Of a stretch of DNA of 46,445 bases, positions 9,806-20,495 are shown one piece after another. The notes beneath the pieces are model-generated. The model saw nothing but the letters and a program-made list of their open reading frames with translations, did not search any database and was not told the DNA's origin. Source of the DNA: Methylobacterium segetis (GTDB lineage: Bacteria > Pseudomonadota > Alphaproteobacteria > Rhizobiales > Beijerinckiaceae). Within the stretch, counting starts at the first letter, position 1. Every line of letters starts with the position of its first letter. A program made the translations under genes and the position numbers. The stretch lies in NCBI RefSeq assembly GCF_004348265.1, contig NZ_SMNT01000035.1, forward strand, positions 1 to 46,445. Reading direction: 5' to 3'.

Positions 9806-12553
9806 TCAGCCAACCGTGCCCACGCTTCGCCGGCTCAGGTCCCGCGGCGTCGCGGACCGGACCGGTTCCTCGGGTAAAGGTGCCGCGTCCCGCGCCGTCT
9901 CCGGCTCGGAGTCCGGCCGGACGAAGCGGCCCGCGATCTCGCCGAGGGCGTTCTGCATCCCGTCGAGGCCCTGCACCGTCACGACGCTGGAGCCGGGTCC
10001 GAGCGGTGGGATGAAGCCGGCCTCCGATAAGGTTCTGAAGACCGCAAAGTTCAAGTCCGTCTGCACCTTCTGGCCGAGGCTGACGTCGGAGATCATGGCG
10101 ATCAGCTCGAATTCCAGGAACGGGTCGCCGATCTTGCGGAACACGACGCGGGGCTCGGGCTCCTTCAGCACGTCCGCATGCTCCCGGGCGCAGCCGACGA
10201 TGAGTTCCGCCGCCCGGACCGGGTCCTGGTTGCGCAGCACGCTGACGGTGAGAGTGACGCGGCCGGTCCGGTCGCCGCGGACCCGGTTCTTGACCACGCC
10301 CGAGATCAGGTTCGAGTTCGGCACGATGACGGCCGATCGGTCGAAGGTCTGGATCTCCGTGGAGCGCACCGAGATCCGCTTCACGATGCCCTCGCTGTCG
10401 CCGATCAGCACCTGATCACCGACGCGGATCGGGCGCTCCCAGAGGAGCAGCAGACCCGAGACGAAGTTGTTGACGATCGATTGCAGGCCGAAACCGATAC
10501 CGACCGAGAGCGCGCCGGCGACGATGGTCAGCTTCTCGAGGCTCAGGCCGAGATACGAGAAGGCGAGCGCGAGCGCGAGCAGGAAGCCGAAATACCCGCT
10601 GACCGTCGAGATCGAGTTGCGCAGGCCGGCATCGAGGTCGGTGGCGGGCAGGTAGGTGTGCTCCAGCCAGCGCTGCACCGCGCGGGTGATCACGACGCCG
10701 AGGATCAGGATGCCGATGCCGAAGGTGATCGAGGAGAGCGAGATGGTGACGTCGCCGACCTTGAAGCCGAAGAAGGCGGTGCGCACCGAACTCAGCACGT
10801 CGGTGGAATCGAGCCCCCAGGGCGCGAGCGCGAGGAGCGCGACGAGCAGGATCAGCACGACGCGCGAGGCGCCGGTGGCCAGCACCGCGATCTGGTTGAG
10901 GGAGCGCTTGCGCAGCCCCGTATTGGCCTGGAGCGTCGTCGCGAGCCGCGTGTCGTCGCTGAGCGAGCCGCCGATGAAGGTGTCGGCGCTCTGGATCAGG
11001 AGGTAGAGGAGCACGAGCAGGCTCGTCGTCCAGACGAGCTGGTCGATGAGGAAGGCGGCGAAGGCGACGTAGCCGCCGAGATCGGCGGCGCCGATGAGGC
11101 CGACCGCGGCCCAGCCGATCAGCCGCGCCGGGCCGCCGACGCCGGTCGTGGTGCGGGTCGGCACGTAGGGGCCGAGGCAGGCTTCCTCCTCCTCCTCGCG
11201 GTCGGCGAAGCGGTGCAGGCCGATCGCGAGGATCAGAACCATCGCGAGGGCGCCGATGCCGCGGGTGGCGATGGAGATGGGGAGCGCCGCCGAGATCCCG
11301 GAATTCAGGGCCTCGATCGACTTCGTGACCGTGATCACGGTGGCGATGCCGACCGCGAGGCGCCGGACGCGGGCGGCGGCCGCGTCGCTCACGGGCGCCG
11401 GGCGCCAGGACGGCTTGTCCGGCGAGAGCAGGCCGTCGCAGAGCGCCTCGACGAAGGCGATGAAGGCGAGCCCGCCGAGGATCGCGCCCGCGACCGGCAG
11501 CAGGCGGGAGGGCAGGAGGTCGGTGGCGTCGAGGGCGTAGTAGACGGCGTAGCTGCCGACCACCGCCGGCACCGTGCCGAGCAGGATCACCCGCCACGCG
11601 CCGAGCAGCTTCTGGCGTCGCGTCGGATCGTTCTTCGTCTGGTCGCGCCGCCCGAAGCGCGGCGCGATGTTGCGACGCCCGAAATACAGGGCGACCGACA
11701 CGCCGAAGGCGATGCCGAGCAGCAGCAGGTTCGCCAGCGTGCCGTTGCGCCCGAACAGGAGGAGAATGTCCGAGAGGGCGCTCTGCAGCGCCCGCATGTC
11801 GCGGGGCATGTCCGCGGCAACCCGGCTCCACAGGGTCGGCGTGAGCAGGCCCTGGGAGCGCTCGAACAGCCCGCGGGTGAAGGATTCGCGGCGCCGATTC
11901 GAGATCCGGTCGACGATCTGGTCGCTCTGGACGAGCAGCGAGCGGGCGAGGCGCTGGGTCTCGTCGATACGCGCGACCGCGGCCTCCCGCTCCACGCGCT
12001 CCTGCATCACCTCGGCGCTTTCCTCCACGTCCTTCGGCTTCGGCCCGAGTTGGGTCAGGCGCTCGCGGGCGGCTTCCAGGGGGGTATCGAGCCGGTCGAC
12101 GATGGTGCGGATCTCGTCGGCCACGGGCGTCAGGCCGTCGCGCAGGCGAGCGAGGTCGATGGCGGTGAGATTCTGGCGTCCCAGCTCCTTCTCGCGCTGG
12201 CTCAGGTCGGCCTTGGCCGTATCGAGCTTCGCCCGCACGGCCTTGAGCGCCTCCGACATCTCGGGCTTCGGCGGCGCGGGCTTGGCCTCCGCCGGTTTCG
12301 CCTCGGCCGGTTTCGCCTCTCCAGCTTTCGGGTCCGCGGTTTTCGAAGAGTCGGGCTTGGAAGAGTCGGGCTTGGAGGACTCGGGCTTGGAGGGCTCGGG
12401 TTTGGCCCCGGGCTGCGGCTTGGCCTGCTCAACGGCCGGCGCGGGGGCCGATGTCTGTGCGGGCGCGGAGACGGGAGCGGCGAGCAGAGCTGCGAGGAGC
12501 ACGGCGGTGAGCGTCGCGAGGCGCGGGCTGCGGGTCGGCAGGCTTCGGCTCAT
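9806..12553 (-). CDS. Large MscS-family mechanosensitive channel with DUF3772-like N-terminus
   Basis: 915 residues from the ATG at 12553, which has AAAGGA upstream; a longer in-frame ORF adds 33 residues before the signal peptide and is less likely. Order: signal peptide (about 1-32), a Lys/Pro/Ala/Glu/Ser-rich tract (about 40-90) containing tandem pentapeptides SKPDS, a periplasmic coiled-coil region resembling DUF3772 (about 90-230), about ten membrane helices (260-700), and a C-terminal MscS module with TIVAGALSVGIGFGLQ (pore helix TM3), LWERPIRVGDQVLIG and IVPNSNLISGVVKN. Such MscS/MscK-like proteins open under hypo-osmotic shock in the inner membrane. Upstream of a CAP lipoprotein gene on the same strand. 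Family call secure, gating role inferred. Confidence 0.9.
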   Translation of the reverse strand: MSRSLPTRSPRLATLTAVLLAALLAAPVSAPAQTSAPAPAVEQAKPQPGAKPEPSKPESSKPDSSKPDSSKTADPKAGEAKPAEAKPAEAKPAPPKPEMSEALKAVRAKLDTAKADLSQREKELGRQNLTAIDLARLRDGLTPVADEIRTIVDRLDTPLEAARERLTQLGPKPKDVEESAEVMQERVEREAAVARIDETQRLARSLLVQSDQIVDRISNRRRESFTRGLFERSQGLLTPTLWSRVAADMPRDMRALQSALSDILLLFGRNGTLANLLLLGIAFGVSVALYFGRRNIAPRFGRRDQTKNDPTRRQKLLGAWRVILLGTVPAVVGSYAVYYALDATDLLPSRLLPVAGAILGGLAFIAFVEALCDGLLSPDKPSWRPAPVSDAAAARVRRLAVGIATVITVTKSIEALNSGISAALPISIATRGIGALAMVLILAIGLHRFADREEEEEACLGPYVPTRTTTGVGGPARLIGWAAVGLIGAADLGGYVAFAAFLIDQLVWTTSLLVLLYLLIQSADTFIGGSLSDDTRLATTLQANTGLRKRSLNQIAVLATGASRVVLILLVALLALAPWGLDSTDVLSSVRTAFFGFKVGDVTISLSSITFGIGILILGVVITRAVQRWLEHTYLPATDLDAGLRNSISTVSGYFGFLLALALAFSYLGLSLEKLTIVAGALSVGIGFGLQSIVNNFVSGLLLLWERPIRVGDQVLIGDSEGIVKRISVRSTEIQTFDRSAVIVPNSNLISGVVKNRVRGDRTGRVTLTVSVLRNQDPVRAAELIVGCAREHADVLKEPEPRVVFRKIGDPFLEFELIAMISDVSLGQKVQTDLNFAVFRTLSEAGFIPPLGPGSSVVTVQGLDGMQNALGEIAGRFVRPDSEPETARDAAPLPEEPVRSATPRDLSRRSVGTVG
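12345..12404 (-). repeat. Four tandem 15-bp repeats within the MscS-type gene
   Basis: Four head-to-tail units of 15 bp (two identical, two diverged) encode SKPDS/SKPES pentapeptides in the periplasmic linker; a second, shorter 15-bp duplication at about 12291-12320 encodes AKPAE repeats. In-frame slippage here would only change linker length. Confidence 0.85.
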
Positions 12554-13154
12554 GAGCGTCCTTTCTCGATGCGCGCCGCGCACCGGGGTCACCGGTCGGG
12601 CACGGCCTCGCGGCCCCGGGGCCGAGCGGGCGGGCAGCGCGCGGCGGGCCATGATGGCCGCGTCGCGGGGCGGGTCTGATCGTTGTGGCCGATCCTTAAC
12701 GGGAAAGGACCGCCCTGCCCACCCGCCTGCTCGCCGGGAAGCGGCGCGGCGACCGCAGGGCTCCCGCGTGGCACCTGTGGGTGCGTCGTCGCGGATCGAG
12801 CGCGAACCTTCACAACCGTGTCACGCTGATATTACACTCAGGGCCGATGGACAGGGCCTTTTCGTTTCTTCGCGAGGAGGTGGCGCTGACGGCGTTCCGC
12901 GTTCAGCCCCGCCAGAATCTGGGCGTCAGTGCCCATAGCGGCCGCCGCGAGCGGCCGACGCCCGTCCCGTCCCCCGTTCCGAGAGCTTGCCCCGCCGGCC
13001 GGGACCGCCACAGGTCGGACGCGCCCGCCGGCCGCCTCCAGGCATCGCGTCGCCATCGCGGCAGGAGGTCTGCCGTCTTTCATCACTTCGGGGCAGCGCG
13101 CCGGCCGATTCCCGCGCGTTGTCCCTTGCAGCAGCCGTTCCGAGAGTAGCGCTG
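12554..13154. other. Long divergent intergenic region (mscS-like gene / HNH gene)
   Basis: About 600 bases between divergent starts. It should hold both promoters. I see a single TTAA half-site near 12697 and a locally AT-richer stretch around 12810-12840, but no convincing gene, terminator or repeat; the short open frames here are low-complexity Arg/Pro-rich and look like composition artefacts. Confidence 0.5.
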
Positions 13155-13703
13155 ATGATGGACCTTCAAACCCTCGTCCTGAACGCGGATTATCGGCCGC
13201 TCTCCTACAATCCGCTCTCGCTCTGGTCCTGGAAGGACGCCTTCACCGCCCTGTTCCTCGACCGCGTGACCCTGGTGGCGAGCTACGATGTCGAGGCCCG
13301 CTCCCCGAGCCGATCGCTGCGGGTTCCGAGCGTGGTGGCCCTGAAAAATTACGTCACGCTCGCCCGGACACCGGCCTTCACGCGCTACAACATCTACCTG
13401 CGGGACGGGTTTTCCTGCCAATATTGCGGGTTGCGCCTGCCCGCGGGCGGCCTGACCTTCGACCACGTCGTGCCGCGCTCGCGCGGCGGCCTCTCCACCT
13501 GGGAGAACGTGGTCGCCGCCTGCTCCCCCTGCAACCTGCGCAAGGCGAACCGGACGCCGTCCGAGGCCGAGATGCCGCTCCTCAACGCGCCGCGCCGGCC
13601 GACGCGCTACGAGCTGCACCATCGGCAGCCCGAATTCGACCACCGGCAATACCACCACACCTGGCTCGACTACCTGTACTGGGACAGCGAGCTCGACAGC
13701 TGA
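13155..13703 (+). CDS. HNH endonuclease-family protein
   Basis: 182 residues starting at tandem ATG ATG. The HNH core is clear: CQYCG (zinc knuckle first half), DHVVPRSRGG (the catalytic H region), then NVVAACSPCNLRKANR with the second CxxC and the Asn of the motif. The N-terminal part (VLNADYRPLSYNPLSLWSWKDAF) and the C-terminal YHHTWLDYLYWDSEL are typical of a conserved HNH family widespread in alphaproteobacteria, generally chromosomal and not linked to a methylase. Its DNA target and role are unknown. It ends 2 bases before the stop of a convergent small exported-protein gene. An in-frame extension upstream (from 12987) is unsupported. Confidence 0.88.
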   Translation: MMDLQTLVLNADYRPLSYNPLSLWSWKDAFTALFLDRVTLVASYDVEARSPSRSLRVPSVVALKNYVTLARTPAFTRYNIYLRDGFSCQYCGLRLPAGGLTFDHVVPRSRGGLSTWENVVAACSPCNLRKANRTPSEAEMPLLNAPRRPTRYELHHRQPEFDHRQYHHTWLDYLYWDSELDS

Positions 13704-13705
13704 GG

Positions 13706-14020
13706 CTATTCCGGGAAGCGGGCGGGCGGCTCGTTGTACATGGGCACCGCGTTGTTCCGCGGCAGATAGGCGCGCACGATCACGGGCGGGCCGGCCACGA
13801 CGGGTGGGCGGTAGCGCGGATCCCGATAGGCTATCTCGGGCGGAAGCGGGCGCCCCTGCCGGCGCATGACGTGCCTCCCGGATGCGGACCGCTCGATCGG
13901 CCGGTAGCCATCGGCCGCGACCGGCTGCCACGACGCGGCGAGGAGCATCGCGCCAAAGCCCAGAGGAGCGCCGATCATCAGCAGCGTGCGAAGTGCGGGC
14001 GATCCGCTCGTCATGGCCAT
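13706..14020 (-). CDS. Small exported proline/arginine-rich protein
   Basis: 104 residues, unrecognised. An N-terminal signal peptide or anchor (LLMIGAPLGFGAMLLAASWQPVAADG) precedes a tail rich in Pro, Arg and Tyr (RDPRYRPPVVAGPP). The ATG at 14020 has AAGGGG five bases upstream; a GTG codon immediately before it is the alternative. It lies between the convergent HNH gene and an outer-membrane protein gene on the same strand (29 bases away), so it could be the distal gene of that unit. Probably periplasmic; no function can be given. Confidence 0.6.
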   Translation of the reverse strand: MAMTSGSPALRTLLMIGAPLGFGAMLLAASWQPVAADGYRPIERSASGRHVMRRQGRPLPPEIAYRDPRYRPPVVAGPPVIVRAYLPRNNAVPMYNEPPARFPE

Positions 14021-14049
14021 CACGTCCCCTTCCCGCGGATCCGGTACGC

Positions 14050-14898
14050 TCAGAACTTCACCGCCGCGCCGCCGCGCACGGTGTTGAGATTGGCCTTGTG
14101 CCCGTCGAAATCGTTGAAGAGCACGTACTGATATTCGCCGCGCAGGATAATGTTCTGCGTGAGCGCATATTCCAGGCCGCCGCCGAGGGTGAAGCCACCG
14201 ACGACCTTGGTCTTGGCGTAAGGCCGGTTTGTCGTGCTGATCACGTCCGAACCGAAGCCCTTGTTGTAGATATCGAAAATCGGGGTCGACGATCCGGCGG
14301 AGGTGAGCAGGACGTGCTCCTTGATCTGGGCGCGGCCGATCGCGCCGCCAGCGGTCACGAAGGGCAGGAACTGCCCGAGCGCGTAGCCGACGCGTGCCCG
14401 CAGGGTGCCGTAATCTTCGACCCGCGTCGCCGCCGCATTCGTGAGCGTGAGGGTGCGGTCGCTCAACATTGGCCGATCATAGGTGCTGACGCCGGCGGTA
14501 CCGAACGCCGTATAATCCGCCTCCACGCCGACGACGATCTCGTCGAACTGGTAGTTGATGCCTGCGAACCCGCCGAACGATGTCCCGTCTCGGCGTGCGC
14601 TCGGGAGATACATCGTGCCCGAGAGGTTCGAGGCTTCCACGATGTACGCGTCGAACGGGTATTTACCACGCCAGTTCGACGTGATGTCGCCGAACCGGTT
14701 CGGGTAGCCGAGGGCGGCCGATGTGTAGCCGGCATGCGCGCCAAAATAGATGCCGCCCCAATCGATCACCGGTACGGGCGCGTCGTATTCCGGCCCGCGC
14801 AATATGCCGTAGTCGAGATCGGCGGCCTGCGCCCCCGAGATTCCGCACAGGCCAAGGGCCAACAGGACCGAGACGGTGACGGTACGCATCGAAGTCAT
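14050..14898 (-). CDS. Outer-membrane beta-barrel protein (Omp25/RopB-like)
   Basis: 282 residues. Signal peptide about 1-25 (ending AQA/ADLDYG), then WGGIYFGAHAGY, the typical first strand of the rhizobial Omp25/Omp31/RopB-like eight-stranded barrel, with repeated alternating hydrophobic strands (FGGFAGINYQFDEIVVGVEADY, RARVGYALGQFLPFVTAGGAIG) and the C-terminal aromatic VRGGAAVKF that outer-membrane assembly needs. Role: surface porin or structural protein; substrate unknown. Start chosen at the ATG at 14898; an ATG three codons later (14889) is also possible, with a G-rich tract before either. Another barrel gene lies 290 bases upstream on the same strand but with its own terminator, so it has a separate promoter. 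Confidence 0.85.
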   Translation of the reverse strand: MTSMRTVTVSVLLALGLCGISGAQAADLDYGILRGPEYDAPVPVIDWGGIYFGAHAGYTSAALGYPNRFGDITSNWRGKYPFDAYIVEASNLSGTMYLPSARRDGTSFGGFAGINYQFDEIVVGVEADYTAFGTAGVSTYDRPMLSDRTLTLTNAAATRVEDYGTLRARVGYALGQFLPFVTAGGAIGRAQIKEHVLLTSAGSSTPIFDIYNKGFGSDVISTTNRPYAKTKVVGGFTLGGGLEYALTQNIILRGEYQYVLFNDFDGHKANLNTVRGGAAVKF

Positions 14899-15127
14899 CC
14901 CCCGGGGCAGCAACGCGACTCGATCTGCAGCCCCCATGAGGCATTGATACGCCAGTAACCTTAATGCTCCGTTTCACGCGGAGTAATTCCGCTTCCCGTA
15001 AAAGATCATGGTGCAGTCCTGTTGGATCGAAGACGCCAACCATGTTGGTTCATGGCCGTCGAAGCGCAGGTGTTTCTTTGATCGGCAAATATTGCCGGGT
15101 CGACCGCCGTCGTCATGTCTCGCCCAA

Positions 15128-15159
15128 ACGAAAACGGCGCGGATCCGATCCGCGCCGTT
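15128..15159 (-). terminator. Rho-independent terminator of the upstream barrel gene
   Basis: A perfect 12-bp stem (15133-15144 with 15148-15159, 3-base loop) ends in TTTTCGTTTG on the minus strand, 26 bases past the stop of the barrel gene at 15186. Confidence 0.85.
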
Positions 15160-15185
15160 CGAGTTCGATGAGTAGGGAGCTGCGC

Positions 15186-16178
15186 TCAGTACTTGCGGAC
15201 GAGCGGTCCCGGGGCCGGCTGGTAATCGGCCATGAGCGGCGGCAGCGGAGCCGCGGCGTAGCCGCCGAGCAGGTAGCGGACGCCGAGCTTCACGTCGTGC
15301 GCCTCGAGGGTCTTCACCTTGTAGCCGCCGATGCCCGAGCAGCAGTAGCTCTCGCCGAGGCCAGTCTTGGCCGAGCCGAGGTTGAGGTAGCGGTAGGCCA
15401 GCTCAACCTTGAAGTTCGAGGTCACGTCGTAAGCGAGACCGGCATGCAGCGCCCAGGCGAAGCTGGTCGTGGTCTTGTCCTTGTAGTCGTAGCGGTCCGT
15501 ACGGGTCGAGTACGCGCCCGGCACGGCGTAGGGGAGGAAGTTGCCGCAGGCGTCGATGCAGTAGGCGATCGTCGGCTCGGTGCGGCGGGCATCGGTCTTG
15601 GCGCCCGACAGGGTGTTGAAGGCGACGCCGACGCCGCCGCCGACGAACGGCGTCACGCCGTACCACGTGCCGAGGTCGAAATAGCCGTTGGCCAGCACGA
15701 CCACGGAGTCGAAGCGCGCCTTCGAATCGTCGTCGGTCCGCGAGCGCAGGTTGACCTGCGTGTCCGGCCCGGTCGGGTTGAAGTTGGTGTAGGTGCCCTC
15801 GGTCTCGTAGCGGCGCGTTCCCTCGATGCCATTCGAGAACCGGTATTCGCCGGTCACGTCGCCGCGGAAGAAGTTGTTGAACTGGTAGCCGACGCCGACG
15901 CCGGCGAAGGCGCCGCCACCCATCCCGGTGTTGCGATAGCTCTCGTCGTAGATCGTCGCGCCCTTGGTCTCGCCGTAGGCCGTGTACGTCGTGTTCGCGT
16001 AGGCGCTCGCGCCGACGTCACCGCGCAGGTACCAGCCGCCGCCGACCTCGACGGGGGGCGCAACCGGAGGCGGGGGCGGAGGGGGCAGCAGATCCGCGGC
16101 CTGGGCGAGGCAGGGCGCGCCGACGCTCGCGACGAGCGTGAGGGAGCGCGCCAAGGCTTGAAGCTTGGAGCGGGCCAT
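15186..16178 (-). CDS. Outer-membrane beta-barrel protein with proline-rich N-terminus
   Basis: 330 residues; the ATG at 16178 has GAAGGA six bases upstream. Signal peptide about 1-28 (LAQA/ADLLP), then a run of prolines (about 31-43), then a barrel of about eight strands with short turns (WYLRGDVGASAYAN; FAGVGVGYQFNNFFRGDVTGEYRF; TPFVGGGVGVAFN; FAWALHAGLAYDVTSNFKVELAYRYLNLG; HDVKLGVRYLL). The last residues are LVRKY, ending in an aromatic residue. Two cysteine pairs (YCIDACGNF and SYCCSG) fall in predicted external loops, unusual for small barrels and likely disulfide-bonded. Related to the opacity/Omp25 class; function unknown. Possible CtrA sites lie about 80 bases upstream. Confidence 0.85.
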   Translation of the reverse strand: MARSKLQALARSLTLVASVGAPCLAQAADLLPPPPPPPVAPPVEVGGGWYLRGDVGASAYANTTYTAYGETKGATIYDESYRNTGMGGGAFAGVGVGYQFNNFFRGDVTGEYRFSNGIEGTRRYETEGTYTNFNPTGPDTQVNLRSRTDDDSKARFDSVVVLANGYFDLGTWYGVTPFVGGGVGVAFNTLSGAKTDARRTEPTIAYCIDACGNFLPYAVPGAYSTRTDRYDYKDKTTTSFAWALHAGLAYDVTSNFKVELAYRYLNLGSAKTGLGESYCCSGIGGYKVKTLEAHDVKLGVRYLLGGYAAAPLPPLMADYQPAPGPLVRKY

Positions 16179-16256
16179 AAGTTTTCCTTCACTGGGACGT
16201 GTGCCGGAATCTTGCTGTGCCGGCTCGGATGACGAAGGGACTTTGGCTGAAAGGTC

Positions 16257-16277
16257 TTAAACCGCGCTTAACGTTAA
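16257..16277. promoter_or_regulatory. Candidate CtrA binding sites TTAA-N7-TTAA
   Basis: TTAA at 16257-16260 and 16268-16271 are exactly seven bases apart, the CtrA consensus spacing, with a further TTAA at 16274-16277. The cluster sits 79 bases upstream of the barrel gene start at 16178 and 155 bases from the plus-strand small gene. Such AT motifs are rare in this GC-rich DNA. Confidence 0.5.
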
Positions 16278-16431
16278 ATCTTATCCTTGCGGGACCGTTG
16301 CCGACCCTGCCGAAGGCGGGAGGGATGGGGCGAATATCGGGTGCGGGCGCGACGAAGCGGCCCGTCGCGCGTTGGCTCGCCGGATGCGCGGCCGCGTTCA
16401 AGCCGGCCCCGAGATTTCGAAGCGAGACGCC

Positions 16432-16674
16432 ATGACGCGCCTGTTCATCGCCCGGCTCCGGTCGCCCGAGGGCGAGCGACCCCTGATCACGGTCCGCGCG
16501 GCCGCCGAGGGCGAGGCCCGCCTCTTCCTGGAGGCGCACTATCCCGACGACACGGTCGAGGCCGTGGCTGAACCCGAGGATTGGGTCTCCGACTCGGATA
16601 CCGGCGCCGCTCCGGGCGACATCCGCGAGCATCAGGATGCCGCGTGGCCGGATTCGGCCGAGCCGCGCCTCTGA
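16432..16674 (+). CDS. Small hypothetical acidic protein
   Basis: 80 residues, unrecognised. No signal peptide or membrane segment; the N-terminal half (FIARLRSPEGERPLITVRAAAEGEARLFLEAHY) could form a small alpha/beta fold and the C-terminal half is rich in Asp, Glu and Ala. It is followed after 12 bases by the YjbR-like gene, suggesting co-transcription. The start is set at the ATG at 16432; the open frame extends upstream to 16372 but that part is Arg-rich and lacks a ribosome site. Confidence 0.6.
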   Translation: MTRLFIARLRSPEGERPLITVRAAAEGEARLFLEAHYPDDTVEAVAEPEDWVSDSDTGAAPGDIREHQDAAWPDSAEPRL

Positions 16675-16686
16675 GGCGCATCGCCG

Positions 16687-17025
16687 GTGCTGCCCGAAGA
16701 CGTGCGCGCGCTGGCACTGATGCTGCCCGAGACGATCGAGGGCGCCCATAGGGGCAACCCCGATTTCCGGGTCGGCGGCCGCATCTACGCGACGCTCTGG
16801 GTCGAGGAGGAGCGGACCGTCCTGCGGCTGTCGCCCGCGCATCAGGCGATGCTCGTCGAGGCAGAGCCCCACCTGTTCTCGCCGGTCGACGGCGCCTGGG
16901 GGCGCCGGGGCTGGACGAATCTCGATCTCGCCGAGGCGGAGGAGGACACGTTGCGCGGCGCGCTGCTCGCGGCGTGGCGGCACACCGCGCCGCCCGCCCT
17001 CGTCGCCGCCTACGAGCCGGCCTGA
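16687..17025 (+). CDS. MmcQ/YjbR-family protein
   Basis: 112 residues from a GTG. The pattern LALMLPETIEGAHRGNPDFRVGGRIYATLW, then VLRLSPAHQAMLVEAEPHLFSPVDGAWGRRGWTNLDL, matches the YjbR/MmcQ fold (double-wing DNA-binding-like, CyaY-like topology) found in many small conserved proteins of unknown role. Starts 12 bases after the preceding small gene and ends 10 bases before the stop of convergent glmM. The family annotation as DNA-binding is structural inference only. Confidence 0.82.
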   Translation: MLPEDVRALALMLPETIEGAHRGNPDFRVGGRIYATLWVEEERTVLRLSPAHQAMLVEAEPHLFSPVDGAWGRRGWTNLDLAEAEEDTLRGALLAAWRHTAPPALVAAYEPA

Positions 17026-17035
17026 GGCGCGCTCG

Positions 17036-18376
17036 TCAGGCCGCGACCCGGGTCACGGCGTCGACCACCTCGTCCACCACTTCGTTGACGAGGCTGCGGT
17101 CGTCCCCTTCGGCCATGACGCGGATCACCGGCTCTGTGCCCGAGGGCCGGATCACGAGACGGCCCGCATTGCCGAGGCGCTCGCGGGCGTTCTCGATCGC
17201 CGTCACCACCGCCTCCTGGCGCAGGGGCTCGCCCGAGCGATAGCGGACGTTCTTGAGGATCTGCGGCAGCGGATCGAAGCAGTGGCAGACCTCGCTCACC
17301 GGGCGCTCCTGCCGCTTGACCACACTGAGGAGCTGGAGCGCCGCCACGAGGCCGTCGCCGGTCGTGGCATAATCCGACATGATGATGTGGCCGGATTGCT
17401 CGCCGCCGAGGTTGTAGCCGTGCTCGCGCATGTGCTCCAGCACGTAGCGGTCGCCGACCGCCGTGCGCGCCAGCGTCAGGCCGATGCCGCCGAGATACCG
17501 CTCCAGGCCCAGATTCGACATGATGGTCGCGACGAGGCCGGGCTGGGTGAGGCGGTCGTCCTCCTTCCAGGAGCGGGCGACGACGGCCATCAACTGGTCG
17601 CCGTCCACGACTTGGCCCTTCTCGTCGACGATGATCACCCGGTCCGCGTCGCCGTCCAGCGCGATGCCGACATCGGCGCGCAATTCGCGCACCTTGCTGA
17701 CGAGGGCGCCGGGCGCCGTGGAGCCGACGTCGCGGTTGATGTTGAAGCCGTCGGGCTCGACGCCGATCGAGATGACCTCGGCCCCGAGCTCCCACAGGGT
17801 CTCCGGCGCCACGCGGTAGCCCGCGCCGTTGGCGCAATCGACCACCACGCGCAGGCCGTCGAGCGTGACGTGGCGCGGCAGCGTCCGCTTGGCGAACTCG
17901 ATGTAGCGGGCGTGCACGCTCTCGATGCGCTTGGCCCGCCCGAGCTCCTGCGAGGGCGCGAGCCGCTTGTGCAACTCCCCGTCGATCAGCGCCTCGATGG
18001 CGTGCTCGACCTCGTCGCTGAGCTTGAACCCGTCCGGGCCGAACAGCTTGATACCGTTATCCTCGAAGGGATTGTGCGAGGCTGAGATCATGACGCCGAT
18101 ATCGGCGCGCATGGAGCGCGTCAGCATCGCGACGGCCGGCGTCGGCATCGGGCCGAGCAGCAGAACGTCCATGCCGACGGAGGTGAAGCCCGCCACCAGG
18201 GCCGTCTCGATCATGTAGCCGGAGAGACGGGTGTCCTTGCCGATGACGACACGGTGCCGGTGGTCGCCGCGCTGGAACACGAGGCCCGCAGCCTGACCCA
18301 CCTTGAGGGCGAGTTCCGGCGTGATGACGCCGTTCGCGCGGCCCCGGATGCCGTCCGTCCCGAAATACTTGCGCAC
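17036..18376 (-). CDS. glmM: Phosphoglucosamine mutase GlmM
   Basis: 446 residues, the family's normal length. Converts glucosamine-6-phosphate to glucosamine-1-phosphate for UDP-GlcNAc, the precursor of peptidoglycan and lipid A. Visible: N-terminal [12 protein letters not shown], active-site serine Ser100 in [12 protein letters not shown] (phosphorylated for activity), metal-binding DGDADR (about 240-245) and the C-terminal phosphate-binding [14 protein letters not shown]. The start is a GTG at 18376 with GGAG six bases upstream; open frame continues upstream but lacks homology. It lies 196 bases downstream of ftsH on the same strand, beyond a hairpin terminator, so it may have its own promoter as well as read-through. 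Order tilS-ftsH-glmM is common in alphaproteobacteria. Confidence 0.97.
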   Translation of the reverse strand: MRKYFGTDGIRGRANGVITPELALKVGQAAGLVFQRGDHRHRVVIGKDTRLSGYMIETALVAGFTSVGMDVLLLGPMPTPAVAMLTRSMRADIGVMISASHNPFEDNGIKLFGPDGFKLSDEVEHAIEALIDGELHKRLAPSQELGRAKRIESVHARYIEFAKRTLPRHVTLDGLRVVVDCANGAGYRVAPETLWELGAEVISIGVEPDGFNINRDVGSTAPGALVSKVRELRADVGIALDGDADRVIIVDEKGQVVDGDQLMAVVARSWKEDDRLTQPGLVATIMSNLGLERYLGGIGLTLARTAVGDRYVLEHMREHGYNLGGEQSGHIIMSDYATTGDGLVAALQLLSVVKRQERPVSEVCHCFDPLPQILKNVRYRSGEPLRQEAVVTAIENARERLGNAGRLVIRPSGTEPVIRVMAEGDDRSLVNEVVDEVVDAVTRVAA

Positions 18377-18518
18377 CTGCGTCTCCGATCGTCCACAGAG
18401 ATCTTGGCCGCCACGATACCAGCATTCGCACGGCGCGGGGCGACGAGATTCCGGGGTAGTGAATCGTAACTCTCCGGGAGGAGCCGTTCGCCCGCAAACA
18501 CGGTTGAAGTGGGGCGAA

Positions 18519-18552
18519 ACGAGAGAGGGCGCCCTGAACGGGGCGCCCTCTC
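18519..18552 (-). terminator. Hairpin terminator after ftsH
   Basis: A perfect 12-bp stem (18523-18534 with 18541-18552, 6-base loop), 20 bases past the ftsH stop; on the minus strand it is followed by TCGTTTCG, a weak T-rich tail. It separates ftsH from glmM. Confidence 0.65.
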
Positions 18553-18572
18553 GTGATCGGGTCCGGAGAGGC

Positions 18573-20491
<1,919 letters not shown>

Positions 20492-20495
<4 letters not shown>

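Noticed and set aside
10178..12679. An 833-codon open frame opposite the MscS-type channel gene
   Set aside because: Antisense shadow made of Asp/Glu/Arg/Gly runs; the minus-strand frame has signal peptide, membrane helices and the MscS motifs.
12589..13149. Short open frames in the mscS-HNH intergenic region
   Set aside because: Arg/Pro/Gly-rich, no ribosome sites, overlapping on both strands; composition artefacts.
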